Shown here: one piece after another, positions 34,812 through 43,149 of the stretch
How the letters are laid out: each line of letters begins with the position of its first letter
Position numbering within the stretch: position 1 is the stretch's first letter
Assembly: GCA_016712625.1 (NCBI GenBank)
Contig: JADJQQ010000001.1
Coordinates: 558,001 to 622,000 of the forward strand
Direction: 5' to 3'
DNA from: Candidatus Competibacteraceae bacterium
GTDB taxonomy: Bacteria > Pseudomonadota > Gammaproteobacteria > Competibacterales > Competibacteraceae
DNA: 64,000 bases
The notes under the pieces: generated by a model
Database searches by the model: none
Told to the model about the DNA's origin: nothing
Seen by the model: only the letters and a program-made list of their open reading frames with translations
Position numbers and translations under genes: made by a program

Positions 34812-35644
34812 GCGATACGCCCGATGTGCTCCAGCGCATCCTCGCCCGCAAAGTCGAGGAAATCGCCGAACGCCGCCAGCGGATCGCCCTGCCGGACTTG
34901 CGCCAACAGGCCGAAACCGCGCCGCCGGTCCGACCGTTTCTGGCTCGATTAAACGAGACCATCGCTAGCGGCAATCCAGCGGTCATCGCTGAAATCAAAC
35001 GTGCTTCGCCGAGCAAGGGATTGCTGCGAGATCCCTTCGAGCCCGCCGCTATCGCCCGCGGTTACGCGGCGGCTGGGGCCGCCTGCCTGTCAGTTCTGAC
35101 CGACCGCGATTTCTTTCAGGGGTGCGAGGCGTATCTACAACAAGCGCGGGCCGCCTGCGCGCTGCCGGTGTTGCGCAAGGATTTCATCATTGACCCGTAC
35201 CAAGTTTACGAGGCGCGGGCCATCGGGGCGGACTGCATTCTGCTGATCGTGGCGGCTTTGGATCAAAACACATTGCAAAAACTGGCCGACTTGGCTGCTG
35301 AACTCGGCATGGGCGTTCTGGTGGAAGTGCACGACGCCGCCGAACTGGAGCGGGCGCTGGCGTTTGACGCGCCGCTGATCGGCATCAATAACCGCAATCT
35401 GCGCACCTTTGAAACCCGGCTGGATACCACGATCAATTTGCTCTCCCGCATCCCGGCGGGTCGTATCCTCGTGACCGAAAGCGGGATTCATACCCCAGCC
35501 GACGTGGCGCTGATGCGCGAGCATGGCATCCATGCCTTTCTGGTGGGCGAAGCGTTTATGCGGGCCGCCGACCCCGGCACTCGATTGGCCGAATTGTTCG
35601 ATTCCGGCAGCCGGAGCGCCCGGAACAGCTTGCGAGGCTCCTGA
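34808..35644 (+). CDS. trpC: Indole-3-glycerol phosphate synthase
   Basis: 278 aa TIM-barrel enzyme making indole-3-glycerol phosphate. Motifs: VIAEIKRASPSKGLL with the catalytic Lys, LSVLTDRDFFQG, VLRKDFIIDPYQVYEARAIGAD, IGINNRNLRTFE and VTESGIHTPADV. Unfused to trpF, as in many gammaproteobacteria outside the enterics. Overlaps trpD, and its stop shares a base with the OsmC-like start (TGATG). Confidence 0.97.
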   Translation: MSDTPDVLQRILARKVEEIAERRQRIALPDLRQQAETAPPVRPFLARLNETIASGNPAVIAEIKRASPSKGLLRDPFEPAAIARGYAAAGAACLSVLTDRDFFQGCEAYLQQARAACALPVLRKDFIIDPYQVYEARAIGADCILLIVAALDQNTLQKLADLAAELGMGVLVEVHDAAELERALAFDAPLIGINNRNLRTFETRLDTTINLLSRIPAGRILVTESGIHTPADVALMREHGIHAFLVGEAFMRAADPGTRLAELFDSGSRSARNSLRGS

Positions 35645-36060
35645 TGAAAACCCGGATTACCTGGCTGGAAGAAATGGCTTATGTCGCTCGATCCGCGAGC
35701 GGCCATGCGCTGGTGCTGGATGGCCCCCCGGAACTGGGCGGCCAGAACCTCGGCCCCCGTCCGATGGAACTGCTGTTGATGGGGATGGGTGGTTGCACCG
35801 CTATTGATGTGGTCAACATTCTGCGCAAAGCCCGGCAGGATTTGCAGGGCTGCGAACTCGAACTCGAAGCCGAACGGGCCGGTAGCGACCCGAAAGTATT
35901 CACGCAGATCCGCGTGCATTTCATCTTAACTGGCAAGAATCTAAGCACCAAGCATGTCGAACGCGCCATTGAACTGTCCGCTGAAAAATACTGTTCCGCG
36001 TCGATTATGCTGGGCAAAACCGCCCAAATCAGCCATACCTACGAGATTCGTGAAACCTGA
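35644..36060 (+). CDS. OsmC family (YhfA-type) protein
   Basis: 138 aa with the OsmC fold pattern: RPMELLLMGMGGCTAIDVVNILRKARQDLQGCELELEAERA and HVERAIELSAEKYCSASIMLGKTAQISHTYEI. The two cysteines used in peroxide chemistry by OsmC/Ohr are present (in GGCTAID and KYCSAS). A thiol-peroxidase role is possible but unproven for this branch. Its start overlaps the trpC stop, so it is the last gene of the trp transcript. Confidence 0.88.
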   Translation: MKTRITWLEEMAYVARSASGHALVLDGPPELGGQNLGPRPMELLLMGMGGCTAIDVVNILRKARQDLQGCELELEAERAGSDPKVFTQIRVHFILTGKNLSTKHVERAIELSAEKYCSASIMLGKTAQISHTYEIRET

Positions 36061-36096
36061 CTCAGGATGGCGAGATTTCCTCAAAACAAACTGGAT

Positions 36097-37875
36097 TCAC
36101 CTCGTTCTGTCCGAATTGGCTTTAACGTCCGCTGCTATAAAATCGCCGCCCGCGCGCCGCCACCAACCGTGGCGTTTGGCCAGTTGTTCCCAGATCCAGC
36201 CACCGGGTATTTCCCGGCCCGACAACACGTAATCCAGCGTGTTTTCGTTATGCAAAGTCAATTCAAGCGCTCCACGCGCGGCGCTATTGCCGGCCAATAG
36301 CAAGCGATCACCCGCCTGAACTGGCGTATGGCGATGCGGCAGCATCACGGTGGAATCATCGGCTCGAACGAGATATAACACCCGGCATTCCAGTTCGTGG
36401 GAACGATCTTGCGGGTCTAACAATAAATCCCCCAAGGGAATCCGCAGCCCGTCGCAAGATAACTGCCGCAACAGCGCGGGCGCTTGAGTGGCGTTGACGC
36501 ACGCGCTCCATACGGCGGGCGCTTCCCAGCCAAAACGCTCCGTCAATTGATCGAGCAGCGTGCTGGCCCAGACTTCGCCACGCTGTTTGATTTCATCCAA
36601 AAAAGGCGCTAACAAAGGCGTGGTGAGAATCGCCAGACACTCCCGCGCCACGATTTGACTGGGTACCACCGTGAAATCTGATTCAAAAGCATCAAATAAC
36701 GCCTGATTGGCTTGCAGGTTTTGCCGTAACACCACGAACAGCTTGGGATTCAGTTCGCGCGCCGTGACTACGATGGCCAGATTATTAATATCGTCATGGG
36801 TGCAGGCAACGACGCCCGCCGCGTCCTGAATGTTCGCTTTGAGCAGGGCCGCGGCGCTGGCGCCATCGCCTTGTATCCACCGCTCGCCGCTCTCGGCCGG
36901 CGGCGCGTGGTCGATGATCGTCATCGGAAGGCCCTCCTGCTCCAGCATGGAAACCATGACTTTGCCGAAATGGCCATAGCCACACAGCACCCAGCGCCCA
37001 CGCGGCGGGTCGCGGTGAGGTTTGACCACCGCGCCGGGGACGCCGGTCAGCCACTCCAATAAGTGATAGGCCGCCGGGGCGTGCAAGGCCAACGCCAGAT
37101 AGCGGCCAAATTTATCGAACGGGTTGATAATGTGCCGAGTGCCGAAAGACGCCATATTGTTGGCGATCTCGACCGCTTCGGCGCGACACAACGCCGGTAA
37201 CTTGGGCGCCAGCAAGCGAGCGGTGATAGCGATGGCTAGGTTGGCGCTGTCATCGTTGGTTAAGGCGATGACGCCCTGACAGTAGGGGTGAGTCAAGCCG
37301 GCCAGTTTCAGGATTTCTGGTTGGCGCGCATCAGCCGCCAACTGCGGAATATCGACGGAGTGCCCGTGCAAATCGAGTTGGCTGGCCTTGTTGTCCTCAA
37401 TTTCGAGCACCACGGCTCGCAATCCGATCTGGTCGAGAGAGCGGCATATCAATTGCCCGGTTTCGCCATAGCCGCACACCAGATAAAACGGCTCCCGCAG
37501 ATGGCGGATCGCTTGCTGGAAGCGTTGCAAGCGGACTGCACTGCGAAAATTTTGATCCTGTAACAAAGCCAACAGGGCGCCAATCGAATAGGCCCAGCCA
37601 ATCACTGACAGATAAATGCAGAATATGACCCACAGCCGTTGTGACTCGGAAAAGGCGTAGGGGATTTCACCGAAACCGATAGTGGTGGCGGTATAACTGA
37701 TGAAGTAGAACGCGTGGAAAAAATCCATCCGAGTGGGATGTCCTTCGCCATCCACGCCGGGAACCAGGGTCAATCCAACCACTGAGATGGCAAAAATCAG
37801 GATCAAGGTGATCAGCGGCGCTCGCATCCGCCGCAGCGCCAGAAACAGGGTACTTTCGTAGGTCTGCGGACTCAT
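36097..37875 (-). CDS. Potassium channel with two TrkA-N (RCK) domains
   Basis: 592 aa. An N-terminal two-helix pore follows residue 15, with the K+ filter in SYTATTIGFGEIPYAF. Two RCK/TrkA-N Rossmann modules follow: LVCGYGETGQLICRSLDQIG and WVLCGYGHFGKVMVSMLEQEG, each with a TrkA-C-like region. The last ~60 residues are unassigned. Such channels are gated by NAD(H), Ca2+ or nucleotides; the ligand is unknown here. The ATG at 37875 overlaps the upstream gene stop by four bases (ATGA), which settles the start. Confidence 0.9.
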   Translation of the reverse strand: MSPQTYESTLFLALRRMRAPLITLILIFAISVVGLTLVPGVDGEGHPTRMDFFHAFYFISYTATTIGFGEIPYAFSESQRLWVIFCIYLSVIGWAYSIGALLALLQDQNFRSAVRLQRFQQAIRHLREPFYLVCGYGETGQLICRSLDQIGLRAVVLEIEDNKASQLDLHGHSVDIPQLAADARQPEILKLAGLTHPYCQGVIALTNDDSANLAIAITARLLAPKLPALCRAEAVEIANNMASFGTRHIINPFDKFGRYLALALHAPAAYHLLEWLTGVPGAVVKPHRDPPRGRWVLCGYGHFGKVMVSMLEQEGLPMTIIDHAPPAESGERWIQGDGASAAALLKANIQDAAGVVACTHDDINNLAIVVTARELNPKLFVVLRQNLQANQALFDAFESDFTVVPSQIVARECLAILTTPLLAPFLDEIKQRGEVWASTLLDQLTERFGWEAPAVWSACVNATQAPALLRQLSCDGLRIPLGDLLLDPQDRSHELECRVLYLVRADDSTVMLPHRHTPVQAGDRLLLAGNSAARGALELTLHNENTLDYVLSGREIPGGWIWEQLAKRHGWWRRAGGDFIAADVKANSDRTR

Positions 37876-38255
37876 CGTCTTTGCATGATGGTTTCGGCGA
37901 TCAGGATCACCACCGACACCACGTTGGCGAACAGCGCGCCGCCGGAGAGCGACACCACTTTGGTGGTGATTTCCGGCGTCATGCCAACCCCGGCCACATG
38001 AACGCTGTAACCCCACACCAGCGCCGCCGTGATGAGTTGCAGGTCGGCCACCAGACTGGTGGATAAATGAATCGCGCCGATGTGAGTGCGATCACCGAAC
38101 TTGAGCACTGTCGCGATCAGATTGACCACAATGGCGGCAAACAGCTCATACACGTCATGGTGGATTGGATTATCCAAGTCGCCGATGAAAAATCCGAAAT
38201 TCAGCGTGGCGGCCAGGACAATGAAGAAACCAAAGATCACTTTTTCAAGGTTCAT
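37872..38255 (-). CDS. Small integral membrane protein (DUF6394-like) coupled to the potassium channel
   Basis: 127 aa with four hydrophobic segments (VIFGFFIVLAATLNFGFFIG; YELFAAIVVNLIATVL; LVADLQLITAALVWGYSV; GALFANVVSVVILIAETIM). I recall this family as DUF6394 in proteobacteria, next to RCK channels. Translational overlap with the channel gene suggests a partner or accessory subunit; that is inference. Confidence 0.72.
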   Translation of the reverse strand: MNLEKVIFGFFIVLAATLNFGFFIGDLDNPIHHDVYELFAAIVVNLIATVLKFGDRTHIGAIHLSTSLVADLQLITAALVWGYSVHVAGVGMTPEITTKVVSLSGGALFANVVSVVILIAETIMQRR

Positions 38256-38669
38256 GGCGACGGTCGCTCCGTTGCTTTTATGGTTTTTTCACGGAAAATC
38301 CGGCTACAGCCGATGGCAGACTGCCCAAAATGCAGTGGGATCGCAATGACCATTGTCATACAACCACAACGGAATTTACTGAGGCTATCTGGCCAAGGCT
38401 TTATCATTTAAGCTGTTGTTTGCCCGGCAAGCGACATTAGCACCCCTGTTCGCCCATCAATTGGACCATTCGGCGGGCGGCGCACGGAATTTTGCGCCGC
38501 GATGGCAAGCGCCACCGACAGGACATGAAAAAGGTTATGGATCGAGATACCCGGCCGTGACGGCAAATGATCCGGTTGACATCCTGTTATGCTTAGCGCG
38601 TCTCTAAATTATAGGAGGCCAGCGCGAATCGACGGGTTTGGCTGCTCCGCTCGTGGGGAGAGTGAGGCG
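38256..38669. other. Intergenic region between the channel operon and speD
   Basis: About 414 bp between divergent genes. TTGACA at 38576-38581 is a good -35 match but has no matching -10 at normal spacing. The open frame that runs into speD from 38589 lacks homology before the speD ATG. Nothing else recognisable. Confidence 0.45.
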
Positions 38670-39488
38670 ATGACGCCTAAACCAATGCCTAGGCTACGGT
38701 TGCAGGGTTTCAATAACCTGACCAAAACGCTCAGCTTCAATATTTACGACATCTGCTACACCTCGACCGTCGAGCAGCAGGAACGCTATCTGTGCTATAT
38801 CGACGAGGCGTATAACGCCGAACGGCTGACCGACATTCTGAGCAATGTCGCCACGATTATCGGGGCTAACATTCTGAACGTCGCTCGGCAAGACTACGAT
38901 CCAAACGGCGCTAGCGTCACCTTATTGATCTCCGAAGAACCGGTCGCCTCAAAGGCCCTTTCAAACTCAGAAGCACCGGGGCCGCTACCAGAAACGGTGG
39001 TCTGTCATTTGGACAAGAGCCACATCACGGTTCACACCTATCCAGAAAGTCATCCCGATAACGGCATAAGCACCTTTCGGGCCGATATCGATGTCTCCAC
39101 CTGCGGCCGCATTTCACCGCTCAAGGCGCTGAACTATCTGATTCACAGCTTTGAATCCGATATCGTGCTGATGGATTACCGGGTGCGTGGTTTTACGCGG
39201 GATGTAACCGGCAAAAAGCATTTTATCGACCACCAGATCAACTCTATTCAGAACTATCTTTCCAGGGACACCCGCGAGCGCTACCAGTTGATCGATGTCA
39301 ACGTTTATCAGGAGCACATTTTCCACACCAAAATGATTCTGAAAGATTTCGACTTGAACAACTATCTGTTCAGTGAGGAAAAACACAACAGATCACCGCG
39401 CGAACAAGCGGAAATCGAGCGGCGGGTGCGGCGGGAAATGGCGGAGATTTTTTACGGTGAAAACCTGTCCAAGGGCTTGCGGATTTAG
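38670..39488 (+). CDS. speD: S-adenosylmethionine decarboxylase proenzyme
   Basis: 272 aa, the long proteobacterial class (E. coli SpeD is 264 aa). It makes decarboxylated SAM for spermidine. The self-cleavage site that creates the pyruvoyl group is in LDKSHITVHTYPE (Ser of KSH), and the downstream HIFHTKMILKDFDLNNYLF is typical. The ATG at 38670 has GTGAGG just upstream; the frame stays open to 38589, but that part is rejected. No spermidine synthase gene is adjacent. Confidence 0.95.
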   Translation: MTPKPMPRLRLQGFNNLTKTLSFNIYDICYTSTVEQQERYLCYIDEAYNAERLTDILSNVATIIGANILNVARQDYDPNGASVTLLISEEPVASKALSNSEAPGPLPETVVCHLDKSHITVHTYPESHPDNGISTFRADIDVSTCGRISPLKALNYLIHSFESDIVLMDYRVRGFTRDVTGKKHFIDHQINSIQNYLSRDTRERYQLIDVNVYQEHIFHTKMILKDFDLNNYLFSEEKHNRSPREQAEIERRVRREMAEIFYGENLSKGLRI

Positions 39489-39515
39489 CCCGCCCGCCCG
39501 CCGAATTCAGATTCA

Positions 39516-40163
39516 TTACATCCAGTAGGTGGTCTCGGTCATTATTTTTGATGCGCCTTTCATCAACAGGCGGACGGGCAGCGGTAACCGCGCTCCCCCC
39601 GCGACCACCGCGCTCGTGGCGTGCTGGGCCTCATCTTCTTTCATCTGCTCCAAAACCGCCCGGCTCTCCTGATCGCCGGCTGGCAAGCGTTGCAGATGGG
39701 AATCCAAATGCTGAATCACCTGGTATTCGGTTTCCGCCACAAATCCCAGACTCCAGCGGTCGCCCGCTTTGCCGGCCAAAGCGCCGATGGCAAACGCGCC
39801 CGCGTAGAACAGTGGATTGAGAATGCTGGGGCGGCTATCCAATGCCTTCAGCCGCGCCTCGCACCAAGCCAAATGGTCGTTTTCCTCGCTGGCGGCACGC
39901 TCCATCCGATCACGTACCGTTTCCAGCCGCGCGGTCAACGCCTGGCCCTGATAAAGCGCCTGCGCGCACACCTCGCCGGTATGGTTGACTCGCATCAAAC
40001 GCGCGGCTTCTTGCTGTTCGGCCAGCGGCAAGTCATGGGCTGGGGTAACGCCAGCGGCGGGCCGCGCCCGGCCAGTGGTCACCGGCTGGCCAAATAACGT
40101 ACGGATTGCCTGATCGAGGTTGATCAGCAAGGTATCGGCGGACGTATAGTAGCGACTGGTCAT
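39516..40163 (-). CDS. coq7: 2-nonaprenyl-3-methyl-6-methoxy-1,4-benzoquinol hydroxylase (Coq7)
   Basis: 215 aa di-iron carboxylate enzyme for the last ring hydroxylation in ubiquinone synthesis. The ligand motifs are MRVNHTGEVCAQALYQGQA, EENDHLAWCEARL, VAETEYQVIQHLDSHL and MKEDEAQHA. Organisms with Coq7 usually lack UbiF, so the FAD monooxygenases at 52.5-55 kb are expected to act at the other ring positions. Convergent with speD, 27 bp apart. Confidence 0.95.
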   Translation of the reverse strand: MTSRYYTSADTLLINLDQAIRTLFGQPVTTGRARPAAGVTPAHDLPLAEQQEAARLMRVNHTGEVCAQALYQGQALTARLETVRDRMERAASEENDHLAWCEARLKALDSRPSILNPLFYAGAFAIGALAGKAGDRWSLGFVAETEYQVIQHLDSHLQRLPAGDQESRAVLEQMKEDEAQHATSAVVAGGARLPLPVRLLMKGASKIMTETTYWM

Positions 40164-40195
40164 GGCAACAAACTCAAATCTCGGAGAAGCATCCC

Positions 40196-40504
40196 GTGTC
40201 CTATTATCGCTATCATGTATTTTTTTGCACCAATTTGCGCCCTGACGGCTCGCAGTGCTGCCAACAATACGGCGCTCAGGAAGCCCGCGATTACGTCAAA
40301 CAGCGCGTCAAGGAATTAGGATCGACCATTCCTTATAAAGTGCGCATCAACACCGCCGGTTGCCTCGATCGTTGTGCCGAAGGACCCGTGATCGTCATTT
40401 ATCCGGAGGCGACCTGGTATAGCTACGTCGATCATATCGATCTGGATGAGATTATTCAGGAGCATTTAATCCATGGCCGACCGGTGGAACGTTTAAAAAT
40501 TTAA
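40196..40504 (+). CDS. Thioredoxin-fold [2Fe-2S] ferredoxin
   Basis: 102 aa. Cluster-binding cysteines appear as CTNLRPDGSQCC near the N-terminus and GCLDRCAEGP in the middle, the layout of the Shethna-type/NuoE-like thioredoxin-fold ferredoxins. Starts at GTG 40196 with GGAGAAG upstream. Likely an electron carrier; partner unknown. Often found near coq7, rplM and rpsI in gammaproteobacteria. Confidence 0.85.
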   Translation: MSYYRYHVFFCTNLRPDGSQCCQQYGAQEARDYVKQRVKELGSTIPYKVRINTAGCLDRCAEGPVIVIYPEATWYSYVDHIDLDEIIQEHLIHGRPVERLKI

Positions 40505-40623
40505 GCAAGGCTCGCATACCCTGTCTTTGCCCGCCCACTTATCCGCTCTTGTAAGGTGCGTACGGCTTGAGTAAAATGCGCGACTCCCTACGCGGACATG
40601 GATTTTTTTGGAGCCTGTATATA

Positions 40624-41073
40624 ATGAAAACTTTCAGCGCCAAGCCAGCCGAGGTCAAGCGCGACTGGTACGTGATCGACGCCTCGGATCAGGTTCTGGG
40701 TCGGCTGTCAACGGAAATTGCCCGTCGCTTGCGGGGCAAACACAAGCCCGAATATACCCCTCACGTCGATACTGGCGACTATATCGTGGTCGTAAACGCC
40801 GAAAAAGTGCGGACAACCGGCCGCAAAGAAGCCGATAAAACCTATTATTGGACTACCGGCTACGTCGGCAACATCAAATCCATTTCTCTCAGCAAGCTGC
40901 TGAAAACCGCTCCAGAGCGAGTTATTCAGACTGCGGTCAAGGGCATGTTACCCAAGAATCCGCTCGGACGGGCCATGTTTCGAAAACTGAAAGTTTACGC
41001 CGGCCCCGAGCACCCACACAGCGCCCAGCAACCGCTGTCGCTGTCGTTGCATCAGCAACCTGCCGGATATTAA
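40624..41073 (+). CDS. rplM: 50S ribosomal protein L13
   Basis: 149 aa. Conserved L13 sequence: WYVIDASDQVLGRLSTEIA, LRGKHKPEYTPHVDTGDY, VKGMLPKNPLGR, LKVYAGPEHPHSAQQP. The usual protein is 142 aa and ends soon after AQQP; here an extra Ser/Leu/Gln tail of about seven residues follows. The ATG at 40624 is the family start; an in-frame extension to 40567 is rejected. Paired with rpsI, 17 bp downstream, as in most proteobacteria. Confidence 0.96.
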   Translation: MKTFSAKPAEVKRDWYVIDASDQVLGRLSTEIARRLRGKHKPEYTPHVDTGDYIVVVNAEKVRTTGRKEADKTYYWTTGYVGNIKSISLSKLLKTAPERVIQTAVKGMLPKNPLGRAMFRKLKVYAGPEHPHSAQQPLSLSLHQQPAGY

Positions 41074-41090
41074 TTGAGGAGCGGGCACGC

Positions 41091-41483
41091 ATGATCGAGA
41101 ATCAGCACTACGGCACAGGCCGGCGCAAGACCGCCGCCGCCCGCGTATTTCTCCGGCCAGGCACGGGCAAGATCACCGTCAACCAACAGTCGCTGGAAGA
41201 GTACTTCGGCCGGGAAACTTCCCGCATGGTGGTCCATCAGGCTTTGGAAGCAACCAGCCTCACTGAGCGCTTCGATGTTTACGTCACGGTCAAGGGTGGC
41301 GGCATCACCGGCCAGGCTGGCGCGATCCGGCATGGCCTTACCCGCGCGTTGATCGCATACGATGAAAGCTTGCGCGCGCCTTTGCGCAAAGCCGGCTTCG
41401 TGACTCGCGACGCTCGTGAGGTGGAACGCAAGAAGGTGGGCCTACGCAAAGCGCGGCGCGCAACCCAGTACTCCAAACGGTGA
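41091..41483 (+). CDS. rpsI: 30S ribosomal protein S9
   Basis: 130 aa, the standard S9 length. QHYGTGRRKTAAARVFLRPG at the start, GGGITGQAGAIRHGLTRALI in the middle, and the C-terminal GLRKARRATQYSKR whose last Lys-Arg reaches the P-site tRNA. The ATG at 41091 has TTGAGGAG upstream. The same frame extends back through rplM, but that part is a shadow. Confidence 0.97.
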   Translation: MIENQHYGTGRRKTAAARVFLRPGTGKITVNQQSLEEYFGRETSRMVVHQALEATSLTERFDVYVTVKGGGITGQAGAIRHGLTRALIAYDESLRAPLRKAGFVTRDAREVERKKVGLRKARRATQYSKR

Positions 41484-41491
41484 GGCTTTAC

Positions 41492-41565
41492 TGGGGGATC
41501 GTCTAGCGGCAGGACTACGGACTCTGACTCCGTCAACCTAGGTTCGAATCCTAGTCCCCCAACCA
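41492..41565 (+). tRNA. tRNA-Gln(CTG)
   Basis: 74-nt cloverleaf. The acceptor TGGGGGA pairs with TCCCCCA, the anticodon stem ACGGA/TCCGT encloses CTCTGAC with anticodon CTG, the T arm is CTAGGTTCGAATCCTAG, and CCA is encoded. Only eight bases separate it from rpsI, so it is probably processed from the rplM-rpsI transcript. Confidence 0.93.
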
Positions 41566-41571
41566 TCGACA

Positions 41572-41606
41572 AACCCACCTTGGTTTTGCTAAGGTGGGTT
41601 TTTCTC
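41572..41606 (+). terminator. Rho-independent terminator of rplM-rpsI-tRNA-Gln
   Basis: AACCCACCTT (41572-41581) and AAGGTGGGTT (41591-41600) form a 10-bp perfect stem with a nine-base loop, followed by TTTCTC. A clear terminator for the rightward transcript. Confidence 0.85.
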
Positions 41607-41739
41607 ATTTTAGCTAAATTGCAACGGAATGTTGTAATACAGAAACAAAAAATTAAATTTTGTCTTTTTTTTGAAAATATCAGTTGCATTTCTGCTTCAA
41701 AATGCGTATAAATTTCTTCAGTGAATTTTGAATGTCCTT

Positions 41740-41761
41740 TTGTTGTGTAATTACAACACAA
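41740..41761. promoter_or_regulatory. Palindrome before the first porin gene
   Basis: TGTAATTACA (41746-41755) is a perfect 10-bp palindrome inside a longer imperfect TTGTTGTG/CAACACAA dyad, about 17 bp ahead of the porin start. The 170 bp before it are very AT-rich and hold several GTTG(C/T)A(A/T)TT-like words that recur before the second porin. Operator function is a guess. Confidence 0.35.
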
Positions 41762-41778
41762 ACCTAGGAGTTTAATCA

Positions 41779-42903
41779 ATGAAAAAGTCTGCTCTTGCGC
41801 TCGCCGTCGCTGCTGCGCTGGTTGGGTTCGGTACCGTCGCTCGCGCTGATACCACGCTGTACGGCTCGGCTCGGGTCTCGCTCGATTATACCGACACGGA
41901 TTCGGATTATGCTCGGGCGGCTAATGGCGATTTGGTCCGCACCGCGGTTGGTTCCGCCGCCTGGGATATGTTTAATAACGCTTCGCGCCTGGGTGTGCGG
42001 GGTGAAGAAGAGCTGGGCGGTGGTTTGAGCGCCATCTATCAGTACGAATTCGGCGTGGATATCACCGAAGGCGGTAACTTCGTCAGCAACCGTCCGAAGT
42101 GGGTTGGCCTGAAAGGCGGTTTCGGCTCGATCACGGCCGGCACCCAATGGACGCCGTACTACAACGCCATCGCCATCGGCGATATTTTCAACAGCAGCAA
42201 GGTCTTTGCTAGGACGACTTATCTGGGCGATGCTTTCGGCCTCCGCATGGACAACAGCTTGATCTACACCACTCCCAACCTGAGCGGCTTCAGCGCCCAA
42301 GCCATGGTGGTGGCGAACGGCTCTTGCACCCCCAGCGATCCGGACTCTCCCGCCGATCTGTGCAGAGTGTCCGCTGATAACAAGCTGCCTGGGAACCTGA
42401 GTGATGATGTTGATATGTGGAACATCGGGCTTTCCTACAAGAATGGCCCCTTCTTCATCGGCGCGTCCTACATGGCGCTTCAGGGCGATGGCTTCGACGA
42501 CTTTGTGACCCGTCCGACTTGGGATGGCGATCAGTGGGGCGTGGCGGTTGGTTATAACAATGGCCCGTTCGCCGTCAGCCTGGCCTATGAAAATGGCGAC
42601 GTGAATGCTCTGAATTTTGGCGATACCGAAAATATTTACCTGACCGGCCAATATACCTTCGGCAGCAACATCATCCGCGCGGCCTATGGCTTTAACACCG
42701 CCAAGGATGATCGGCTTAACCTGATTGTCGGTGGCGATCCGGTGACTGTGCTGCAGGATGAAAGAAGCACTTGGGTCTTGGGTTATCAGTACAACTTCAG
42801 CAAGCGGACTCGCCTCTGGGTTGAGTACCTTGGCCAGGAAGTCGACAATGACCTAGTTGGTGCCGTGCAGACGGTCTCCATTGGTACCCGTCACGATTTC
42901 TAA
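41779..42903 (+). CDS. Gram-negative general porin (first of two)
   Basis: 374 aa. A signal peptide (MKKSALALAVAAALVGFGTVARA) is followed by the porin start DTTLYGSARVSLDY. The 16-strand trimeric porin pattern is visible: RLGVRGEEELGGGLSAIYQYE, WVGLKGGFGSITAGTQWTPYY, and the last strand SIGTRHDF ending in Phe for outer-membrane assembly. Substrate unknown. Followed by its own terminator and by a paralogous porin, so the two arose by duplication and have diverged in the loops. Confidence 0.92.
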   Translation: MKKSALALAVAAALVGFGTVARADTTLYGSARVSLDYTDTDSDYARAANGDLVRTAVGSAAWDMFNNASRLGVRGEEELGGGLSAIYQYEFGVDITEGGNFVSNRPKWVGLKGGFGSITAGTQWTPYYNAIAIGDIFNSSKVFARTTYLGDAFGLRMDNSLIYTTPNLSGFSAQAMVVANGSCTPSDPDSPADLCRVSADNKLPGNLSDDVDMWNIGLSYKNGPFFIGASYMALQGDGFDDFVTRPTWDGDQWGVAVGYNNGPFAVSLAYENGDVNALNFGDTENIYLTGQYTFGSNIIRAAYGFNTAKDDRLNLIVGGDPVTVLQDERSTWVLGYQYNFSKRTRLWVEYLGQEVDNDLVGAVQTVSIGTRHDF

Positions 42904-42930
42904 GCTCAATCGAGCGTGAGTAGTTATAGA

Positions 42931-42964
42931 GAACGGACGCCCTCGGGCGTCCGTTCTTGTTTTT
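42931..42964 (+). terminator. Rho-independent terminator after the first porin
   Basis: GAACGGACGCC-CTC-GGGCGTCCGTTC forms an 11-bp stem with a short loop, followed by TTGTTTTT, 27 bp past the stop codon. Confidence 0.88.
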
Positions 42965-43149
42965 ATGGGCCGTTCAAATAAAGTTGTATTTTTGAAAAAA
43001 GTTGTATTTTTATAAATAAACAGTTGCAATTTTGACGAAATAGCGTTAAATTATCTTTAAATCGTTTCAAGAGCGCTTTCGAAGCAAAAATTACTTGGAA
43101 AGCGAATTTTGAAAATAAAATTTAGATATATAGACTTAGGAACGCCCTC

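Noticed and set aside
38576..38604. Sigma-70 promoter for speD based on TTGACA
   Set aside because: No acceptable -10 element at 16-18 bp spacing, so only the -35-like word is noted.
40848..41483. 211-aa frame ending as rpsI
   Set aside because: It is the S9 frame extended backwards through rplM; the real start is the ATG at 41091 with a ribosome site.
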